Assembly: GCA_937934465.1 (NCBI GenBank)
Contig: CALGZO010000023.1
Location: 1 to 11,078, forward strand
Source: an uncultured Fimbriimonadales bacterium
GTDB lineage: Bacteria > Armatimonadota > Fimbriimonadia > Fimbriimonadales > GBS-DC
DNA length: 11,078 bases
Direction: 5' to 3'
Under the pieces are notes generated by a model that saw nothing but the letters and a program-made list of their open reading frames with translations, did not search any database and was not told where the DNA came from. Positions 1 through 5,332 of the stretch are shown piece after piece. The position numbers were made by a program, and so were the translations under genes. How positions within the stretch are numbered: the first letter of the stretch is position 1; the number at the start of each line of letters is the position of its first letter.

Positions 1-22
1 CAATTATATCTCATTTCAGGGG

Positions 23-28
23 TATACT
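23..28 (+). promoter_or_regulatory. Predicted -10 element of the first gene
   Basis: The hexamer TATACT is preceded by GGGG and ends 10 nt before the ATG at 39. Initiation about 7 nt past the hexamer would give a leader of only about 3-4 nt. No Shine-Dalgarno sequence lies between. The -35 position falls at or beyond the window edge and cannot be judged. Confidence 0.55.
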
Positions 29-38
29 TTCACGCGCC

Positions 39-815
39 ATGCGCAAAACGCAACACCCTTGCTACGAGGAGGATTACATCGACCTAACGGCGATGGATTA
101 TGAACGCTGGGTCGAGTGGCTGTTCACCACGAACCATAACGAGTGGAGCGATTTCTGTATCACCGACCCTGAGCGCATAGTCGAGTATGCGACGCGGCTG
201 TTTACTGAGTTCGCCAAAGCCGCGCGACCGTACACACACGAACAAGTGGACGGCGCGCTGTGGTTCCTACTGGGCGCCCAAATGGAGTTAGGCGAGTACC
301 TGATGGACAAGCACATTCCGTTAGCCAAGCGCCTTGACTGCATCCGCGCTATGTACCACCCCTTCGCCGACTATCTCGCGCCTTTGCAAGGGGATTACGA
401 AGGCTCTGGCTTTTTTATGTGGTGGGACTTAATCGTGGATAACTATTTCTGGGGACCTGAATTCGTCAGATTGGCAGATATAGAGCGCATGCTGGGCGCA
501 TCGTGGCATGAGGTGGTGAAAGCATCAAAGCGCAGTCGGAGGGTTCTGCAGAAGCCTCTGCAGGTATGGGAGCAGTTGTATCGGCAGGTGGACGCCGACC
601 ACCGCGCGCTGTTGGATGAGACGCTGCAGGTGCTGAAGCGCATCTTGCAGTTGGACGACATCTGTTGCCAAGGCGCAGCGTTGCACGGGTTGGGGCATCT
701 CCACCATCCCGAAGGTTGGCAACTGGTGCAGGAATATATCCAACGCCACCGCTCGACGCTGACAGAGGACGAAATCGCATGGATGCGCACTTGTCGCGAC
801 GGCGTTGTGATGTGA
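39..815 (+). CDS. Hypothetical protein, all-helical, unrecognised family
   Basis: A 258-residue predicted cytoplasmic protein whose family I do not recognise. It has no signal peptide or membrane segment. The N-terminal 150 residues are rich in Trp, Tyr and Phe (for example FFMWWD near residue 125). The C-terminal part, about residues 175-250, reads as paired amphipathic helices with a HEAT-like segment (ALHGLGHLHHPEGWQLVQEY), which may suggest a protein-binding scaffold. The start is chosen because a good -10 lies 10 nt upstream and the frame is open from there. Its G+C content looks lower than that of the neighbouring genes. The stop codon is 32 nt before ald, but ald has its own promoter, so shared transcription is not required. 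No function is assigned. Confidence 0.8.
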   Translation: MRKTQHPCYEEDYIDLTAMDYERWVEWLFTTNHNEWSDFCITDPERIVEYATRLFTEFAKAARPYTHEQVDGALWFLLGAQMELGEYLMDKHIPLAKRLDCIRAMYHPFADYLAPLQGDYEGSGFFMWWDLIVDNYFWGPEFVRLADIERMLGASWHEVVKASKRSRRVLQKPLQVWEQLYRQVDADHRALLDETLQVLKRILQLDDICCQGAALHGLGHLHHPEGWQLVQEYIQRHRSTLTEDEIAWMRTCRDGVVM

Positions 816-840
816 CGCGCCCCACGCTTTCAGGTACACT
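812..840 (+). promoter_or_regulatory. ald promoter (-35 GTGACG, -10 TACACT)
   Basis: The -10 hexamer TACACT (835-840), in the extended context AGGTACACT, ends 7 nt before the ATG at 848, so transcription should start at or next to the first base of the codon. A 4/6 match to TTGACA (GTGACG, 812-817) lies exactly 17 bp upstream and contains part of the stop codon of the preceding gene. There is no Shine-Dalgarno sequence. Confidence 0.6.
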
Positions 841-847
841 TCAAGCG

Positions 848-1957
848 ATGGTTATCGGCGTTCCGAAGGAGATTAAGCCCGACGAATATCGCGTGGCGAT
901 GACGCCGTCGGGCGTGGAAGTGCTGACCCAGCACGGACATACGGTGCTTATCGAGCGTGGCGCAGGCGACGGCACGGGCATTCCCGACGCCGAGTATGCA
1001 GCGGCAGGCGCAACCCTCGCAGACCAAGCGACCGTCTGGCGCAACGCGGAGATGATTGTGAAAGTGAAGGAGCCGCTGCCCAGCGAGTACCCCCTGATAC
1101 GCCCGCGCCAAGTGCTGTTCACTTTCTTCCACTTCGCTGCAAGCGAGGAGCTGACCCGAGCGATGGCGGCAAGCGGCGCGGTCTGCATCGCCTACGAGAC
1201 GATTCAGACCCCCGACGGCGCGCACCCTATCCTGCTGCCCATGAGCGAGATTGCAGGGCGGATGGCAGTGCAGGTGGGCGCGTGGTGTCTGGAGCGTCCG
1301 ATGGGCGGTCGGGGCGTGTTGCTGGCAGGCGCGCCCGGCGTGCTGCCCGGCGTGGTGGTGGTGATTGGCGCAGGGGTGGTCGGCGCGAACGCCGCCCGTA
1401 TCGCCGCAGGGTTCGGCGCACGGGTGCTCATCTTGGACATCAATGTCGCCCGACTGCGCGCCTTGGAGGAGACCCTGCCCGCAAATGTGGATACCCTCTA
1501 CTCCAATCCCGCCAACCTGCGCGAAGCGACGCAGCAAGCCGACCTGATTGTGGGCGCAATCTATGTGACGGGCGGACGCACGCCCATCCTCATCAAGCGC
1601 GAGATGCTCCCCACGCTCAAGCAGGGCGCAGTGCTGGTGGATGTCTCGGTCGACCAAGGCGGCTTGGCGGAGACCATTCGCCCTACGACCCATCGCGAGC
1701 CGACCTATGTGGTGGACGGCGTGGTGCATTACGCGGTAAGCAACATGCCCGGCGCAGTTGCACGCACCTCCACCTACGCGCTGACCAACATCACCACGCC
1801 CTATGTGCTGCGCCTCGCCGAGAACGGCTGGCAAGAGGCGTGCCGTCAAGACCCCACCCTGCGCTTGGGGCTGAACATCGTCGAGGGCAAGGTCACGCTG
1901 CAGCCGATAGCGGAGCAGTTCGGCTATGAGTTCGTCGCGCCCGATAAGGTGCTGTAG
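848..1957 (+). CDS. ald: Alanine dehydrogenase
   Basis: NAD-dependent L-alanine dehydrogenase (EC 1.4.1.1), which interconverts L-alanine with pyruvate and ammonium in the cytoplasm; the family is typically hexameric. The 369 residues match the usual length of about 370. Visible family residues include the N-terminal MVIGVPKEIK, substrate-binding Arg15, Lys74 in VKVKEP, catalytic His95 in FFHF, the Rossmann loop GAGVVG (174-179) followed by acidic Asp197, catalytic Asp269 in VDVSVDQGG, and SNMPG (298-302). An in-frame extension back to 665 exists but overlaps the upstream gene in another frame and lacks family similarity. The ATG at 848, 7 nt after a -10, is the natural start and predicts a leaderless mRNA. 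The gene ends one base from the stop of the convergent J-domain gene. Depending on ammonium supply the enzyme could serve alanine catabolism or synthesis. Confidence 0.96.
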   Translation: MVIGVPKEIKPDEYRVAMTPSGVEVLTQHGHTVLIERGAGDGTGIPDAEYAAAGATLADQATVWRNAEMIVKVKEPLPSEYPLIRPRQVLFTFFHFAASEELTRAMAASGAVCIAYETIQTPDGAHPILLPMSEIAGRMAVQVGAWCLERPMGGRGVLLAGAPGVLPGVVVVIGAGVVGANAARIAAGFGARVLILDINVARLRALEETLPANVDTLYSNPANLREATQQADLIVGAIYVTGGRTPILIKREMLPTLKQGAVLVDVSVDQGGLAETIRPTTHREPTYVVDGVVHYAVSNMPGAVARTSTYALTNITTPYVLRLAENGWQEACRQDPTLRLGLNIVEGKVTLQPIAEQFGYEFVAPDKVL

Positions 1958-1958
1958 T

Positions 1959-2393
1959 TCACTCTACCGTGAGGTTCCGAAACCGCTGTGCGCTGTGGTC
2001 TAAATGCAGCAGCAGCGTTTGATAAGCCTGCTCGATGCGCTGTTGGATACGGCGGGCTTGCTCGCGTTCGGGCGCGCCTTCTGGGAATCGGTTCGGGTCG
2101 CTGCGCGTCATCAGCTCGCGGTAGGCGCGTCGCACGGCGGCGAGGTCGGCGTTTTCGGGCAGTCCCAGCACGCGGTAAGCGCGTTGCAGCTCGGTCGGCG
2201 GCGGCGCGGGCGCAGCGGCGGATGCGCGGGCGGCAGGCGCGTCGGGCGACTCAAGGGCGCGGCTCAACTCGTCCGCCGCCGCTTGACGCGCCGTCGCTTC
2301 CGCCTCCTCCTCGCGCAATACCCCCTCCACGCGCTCTAACAAGTCGTTCCAGTGCGCTTTCGCCAATCGTGTGAGCCGTTTACCCAGTCCCAT
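1959..2393 (-). CDS. J-domain-like protein with degenerate HPD motif
   Basis: A 144-residue protein in three parts. Residues 1-50 form an amphipathic, charged helical region (MGLGKRLTRLAKAHWNDLLE) resembling the start of PspA/IM30-type proteins. Residues 51-67 are an Ala/Pro linker. Residues 68-130 are a J-domain-like segment (YRVLGLPENADLAAVRRAYR, then RIQQRIEQAYQTLL). The canonical His-Pro-Asp loop that stimulates DnaK is replaced by Ser-Asp-Pro (98-100), so it may not activate Hsp70 normally. The start follows the stop of the upstream barrel-protein gene by 2 nt and has GGGGAG 8 nt before it, inside that gene, indicating translational coupling. Longer in-frame upstream sequence is Arg-rich shadow coding of the neighbour. 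A membrane-associated co-chaperone or adaptor is possible; the function is inferred only. Confidence 0.75.
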   Translation of the reverse strand: MGLGKRLTRLAKAHWNDLLERVEGVLREEEAEATARQAAADELSRALESPDAPAARASAAAPAPPPTELQRAYRVLGLPENADLAAVRRAYRELMTRSDPNRFPEGAPEREQARRIQQRIEQAYQTLLLHLDHSAQRFRNLTVE

Positions 2394-2395
2394 CG

Positions 2396-3256
2396 CTATA
2401 GCTCCCCCTGTAGTCCGACAGCGACGAACTCGATGGCGTCGGCTTTGCCGCGCAGGGCGAAGTTGAGTCGGATGCGGTCGCCTGCGCTGCGTTGGAGCGC
2501 GACGCGCCAGCTGAGCTGCTCGGCGCGGGTCTGATACGCCAGCGTGAGCTCGGGCTGGAGCGGGAGCGTGCGTGCGTGCAGTTTCAGCGCGAGCCAGTGT
2601 GTGGCGTCGATGCGTTGCCCGTCGCTGTAGAGCCACTCCAGCTGCGCTTGCGTCGCGCCGAGCTGTAGGGTGTAGTCCGCGCCGTAGAGCGTGTCGTAGC
2701 CTTGCTGCGGGCGGGCGCGTTCAGGCAGCTCCCAAATCGCGAAGGCGTGCGGGTTAATCCCGAAATGTCGCCCTACGCCGACCGACACGCCCCCGTTCGC
2801 CGTGCCCACGCGCACATAGACGCCTCGCTGCCTATCGGAGCCGTTATACAGATACGCCACACGCATCGGCAACTCGCCTATCGCGAACTGCGCAGGCGAC
2901 TGCACCGCCATCACGCTCTCGTTCAGCAGCAAGCCCGCGCCGAACGGCGCATAGAACTTGCCAACCCGCCACCCCTCCAGCCGTTCGATATACGCCTCGT
3001 CCAGCGCGGTGCGGTCGCGGTCGAGTTTGGGGTTCTGCAAACGCTGCGCCACATACGCTCCGTAGCCCGCCTCGTGATAGATTTGCAAGAACACCACCGA
3101 ATGACGCCCCAAATCGTCGTACCAGCGCATGGTGGAGGTGTTCTCTTCCGCTCGCGCTTGCAGGTGTAGCCGTGCGCCGAAGAAGACCGTCGGGTACTGC
3201 GCCGACGCCGCGAGCAACTGCCCAATCGCAATCGTGAGGAGCGCCAACTGTCGCAT
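2396..3256 (-). CDS. Secreted protein, predicted outer-membrane beta-barrel
   Basis: A 286-residue protein starting with a cleavable signal peptide (MRQLALLTIAIGQLLAASAQ, likely cut after Ala19). The mature part has many short alternating polar/hydrophobic segments typical of barrel strands (VGKFYAPFGAGLLLN, RVAYLYNGSD, GVYVRVGTANGGVSVGVG, LQLGATQAQLEWLYSDGQ, RIRLNFALRG, IEFVAVGLQG). There are no internal hydrophobic helices. The VGKFYAPFG pattern recalls porin-like proteins, but I cannot name a family. The C-terminus ends in Leu, not the usual aromatic residue. The ATG at 3256 is chosen because it begins the signal peptide and lies 9 nt after a -10 box; the longer frame to 3385 would run through that promoter into the divergent gene. 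It is the first gene of an operon with the J-domain gene. Confidence 0.75.
   Translation of the reverse strand: MRQLALLTIAIGQLLAASAQYPTVFFGARLHLQARAEENTSTMRWYDDLGRHSVVFLQIYHEAGYGAYVAQRLQNPKLDRDRTALDEAYIERLEGWRVGKFYAPFGAGLLLNESVMAVQSPAQFAIGELPMRVAYLYNGSDRQRGVYVRVGTANGGVSVGVGRHFGINPHAFAIWELPERARPQQGYDTLYGADYTLQLGATQAQLEWLYSDGQRIDATHWLALKLHARTLPLQPELTLAYQTRAEQLSWRVALQRSAGDRIRLNFALRGKADAIEFVAVGLQGEL
2402..2407 (-). promoter_or_regulatory. Shine-Dalgarno of the J-domain gene
   Basis: GGGGAG on the minus strand lies 8 nt upstream of the ATG at 2393, within the last codons of the upstream gene. It decides the start and, with the 2-nt gap between genes, supports coupled translation. It contrasts with the SD-less first genes of transcripts in this window. 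Confidence 0.6.
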
Positions 3257-3265
3257 GCGCCGCCA

Positions 3266-3271
3266 ATTGTA
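3266..3271 (-). promoter_or_regulatory. -10 element of the barrel-protein operon
   Basis: On the minus strand TACAAT, preceded by GGG, ends 9 nt before the ATG at 3256. No Shine-Dalgarno sequence is apparent and no convincing -35 is seen. A near-leaderless start is predicted. The element faces away from the hyuA-type promoter on the other strand. Confidence 0.55.
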
Positions 3272-3293
3272 CCCTGCGCAGCGGGCGAGCAGG

Positions 3294-3299
3294 TACAAT
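3294..3299 (+). promoter_or_regulatory. -10 element of the hyuA-type gene
   Basis: TACAAT in the context AGGTACAAT ends 8 nt before the GTG at 3308. This fits a leaderless transcript beginning at or within a couple of bases of the GTG. No Shine-Dalgarno or clear -35 is seen. Confidence 0.55.
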
Positions 3300-3307
3300 C
3301 TACCGCT

Positions 3308-5311
3308 GTGAACCCCATCACGCTGGCGGTCGATACAGGCGGCACTTTCACCGATTTTGTGTTGTGGCGCGACGGACGGCTCCACCTGCTGAAGTTGCCT
3401 TCGACGCCCGCCGCGCCTGAGCAGGCGATTCTGGACGGTATCCCTCGCCTACTGCCTGAACCGCCTGCGCAGGGCTTTACGCTGCTGCACGGCACGACCG
3501 TCGGCACGAACCGCGTTCTGGAGCGCAAAGGCGCCCGCACGGCGTTCCTGACCACGCAGGGCTTCCGCGACTTGCTGTTTCTGGCGCGTCAGGAGCGTCA
3601 GCAGCTCTATGCGCTGCGCCCCACGCCGCGCCCGTGCTTAGCCGAGCGCGCGCTATGCGCAGAGGTCGCCGAGCGCGTCGCGCCCGACGGAACCGTGCTG
3701 CGCCCGTTGGAGACCGAGAGCGTCGAACGCCTCATTCGGCGGTGGAAGCGCGCAGGCGTGGAATCTGTCGCAGTGTGTCTGCTGTTCGCCTACGCGAACC
3801 CTGCACACGAACGCGAACTCAAACGCTTGCTGGCGCCGCACTTCGCGGTCTCTCTCTCCAGCGAGGTCGCGCCAGAGTTCCGCGAATACGAGCGCGCCAG
3901 CACCACCTTTCTGAACGCATACCTGACGCCGCCGATGCGTCGGTACTTGGAGACGCTGCAGCGCGAGTCGCGGGGCGCAGGCGCACGGCGTGTGCTGATT
4001 AGCCACTCCTCAGGCGGGCTGATGGACGCCGCGCGCGCTTGCGAGACGCCTGTGGGCACGATTCTGTCGGGTCCTGCAGCGGGCGTGATGGGCGCGTGGG
4101 CGGTCGGGCGCAGCGTCGGAGCGCACCGATTGCTCACGCTCGATATCGGCGGCACCTCCACCGACATGGCGCTGATTGACCGCGAGCCGTTGCGCACGCC
4201 GCTCGGCGCAATCGAAGGGATGCCGCTGCGCCTACCGCGGCTGGATGTGCAGACCATCGGCGCGGGCGGCGGCTCCCTCGCACGGCTCGACGCCGCAGGC
4301 GGACTGCGCGTCGGACCGCAAAGCGCAGGCGCAGAGCCCGGTCCCGCCGCCTACGGCAAGGGCGAGCTGCCCACGCTTACCGACGCGCACCTCGTGCTGG
4401 GGCATCTGCCGCCGCAGCTGTTCGGCTTCGGGCAAGTGCGCATAGACCCCGACCTGTCGGCAAGGGCGATTGAGCCGTTGGCGCAGGCGTTGGGGCTGTC
4501 GTTGCAGGAGGCGGCGACCGCGATTGTGGCGCAGGCGCGGGCGAAAATGGCGCGCGGCTTGCGTAGCGTCTCGGCAGGACGCGGCGTCAGCCCCGAACAC
4601 TGCGCCCTCATCGCCTTCGGCGGCGCAGGCGGACTACACCTGTGCGCACTCGCGCGACTGCTGGGCATCCAACAGTGGATTGCACCCCCCTACCCCGGCG
4701 TGCTGTCCGCCTACGGACTGCTGTGGATGGACGGCGTCCACGAAGCGCGACGCACCGTGCTTACCCCCCTACCCGATGCGCCAATCCCACGCCTGCAGCC
4801 GACCCTGCTGGCGTTGCACGCCGAGTGTGAATCCGCCATGCACGCGCTGGGCGCGACTGGGGAAGGCTACGAAACGCGCCTGTTCGCCGACCTGCGTTAT
4901 GAGGGGCAGTCGTATGAGCTGACCGTGCCCTTCGACGCCGAGCGACCCGCGCACGCCCGCGCCGCGTTCGAGCATATGCACCACGCACGCTACGGCTTCA
5001 CGCTGCCCGAACGCCCTGTGGAGCTGGTGAACCTGCGCTTGCGCGCCGTCGCGCTACGCCCCAAACCCGCAGGCGCGTGCTGGGAACCCGCCTACGCCTA
5101 CCCGCCCGACCTGCCTCGACGCCTCACGCTCTGGCTGGAAGGCGAGCAGGTGTACGCGCCCGTCCTCCCACGCGAAGAGTTATCGCCCGACGCGCCCGTC
5201 CCCGCGCCTGCGCTCATCGTGCAGCCAGACGCCACCCTGCTGATTGAACCAGGCTGGCACGCAACAGTGGACAGCCGCACTGGCGCAATCATCGGCAGGC
5301 GACAGGCGTAG
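3308..5311 (+). CDS. hyuA: Hydantoinase/5-oxoprolinase family protein, HyuA type
   Basis: A 667-residue protein of the N-methylhydantoinase A / 5-oxoprolinase alpha family, which couples ATP hydrolysis to opening of hydantoin-like or oxoproline rings; the true substrate cannot be read from sequence. Actin-like ATPase-fold motifs are intact: DTGGTFTD (9-16), HGTTVGTN (61-68), REYERASTTFLNAYL (192-206), SGPAAGVMGA (254-263), DIGGTSTDMALID (279-291), IGAGGGS (317-323), GAEPGPAAYG (341-350) and AFGGAGGLHLC in the C-terminal half. The length is normal. The GTG start is supported by the N-terminal family motif and by the -10 element 8 nt upstream. The family normally works with HyuB, usually encoded next door, but no HyuB-like gene follows. 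The downstream ABC gene has its own promoter after a 21-nt gap. Confidence 0.9.
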   Translation: MNPITLAVDTGGTFTDFVLWRDGRLHLLKLPSTPAAPEQAILDGIPRLLPEPPAQGFTLLHGTTVGTNRVLERKGARTAFLTTQGFRDLLFLARQERQQLYALRPTPRPCLAERALCAEVAERVAPDGTVLRPLETESVERLIRRWKRAGVESVAVCLLFAYANPAHERELKRLLAPHFAVSLSSEVAPEFREYERASTTFLNAYLTPPMRRYLETLQRESRGAGARRVLISHSSGGLMDAARACETPVGTILSGPAAGVMGAWAVGRSVGAHRLLTLDIGGTSTDMALIDREPLRTPLGAIEGMPLRLPRLDVQTIGAGGGSLARLDAAGGLRVGPQSAGAEPGPAAYGKGELPTLTDAHLVLGHLPPQLFGFGQVRIDPDLSARAIEPLAQALGLSLQEAATAIVAQARAKMARGLRSVSAGRGVSPEHCALIAFGGAGGLHLCALARLLGIQQWIAPPYPGVLSAYGLLWMDGVHEARRTVLTPLPDAPIPRLQPTLLALHAECESAMHALGATGEGYETRLFADLRYEGQSYELTVPFDAERPAHARAAFEHMHHARYGFTLPERPVELVNLRLRAVALRPKPAGACWEPAYAYPPDLPRRLTLWLEGEQVYAPVLPREELSPDAPVPAPALIVQPDATLLIEPGWHATVDSRTGAIIGRRQA

Positions 5312-5319
5312 CGCACGGG

Positions 5320-5325
5320 TACACT
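5320..5325 (+). promoter_or_regulatory. -10 element of the ABC ATPase gene
   Basis: TACACT in the context GGGTACACT ends 7 nt before the ATG at 5333, placing initiation at the start codon. There is no Shine-Dalgarno sequence and the -35 is weak. It sits in the 21-nt gap after the hyuA-type stop, so the ABC gene can be transcribed separately. Confidence 0.55.
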
Positions 5326-5332
5326 CTATCCT

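Larger units (their letters stand above)
3266..3299. repeat. Imperfect inverted repeat spanning the divergent promoters
   Basis: The left arm ATTGTACCCTGC (3266-3277) is the reverse complement of the right arm GCAGGTACAAT (3289-3299) except for one extra C. The two arms contain the -10 elements of the two divergent genes. It could be an operator bound by a dimeric regulator, or only the result of two similar extended -10 boxes placed back to back. Confidence 0.5.

Noticed and set aside
665..847. N-terminal extension of ald
   Set aside because: It lies within the upstream gene in another frame, is not family-like, and precedes the ald promoter.
830..1849. Long open frame on the minus strand opposite ald
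   Set aside because: Antisense to a gene with clear catalytic motifs; its translation is His/Cys/Arg-rich low-complexity, typical of a shadow frame in G+C-rich DNA.
1282..1929. 215-codon open frame on the plus strand inside ald
   Set aside because: Arg/Gly-rich out-of-frame translation of ald; no motif.
3257..3385. N-terminal extension of the barrel protein
   Set aside because: Would place the signal peptide internally and run through the divergent promoter into the hyuA-type gene.
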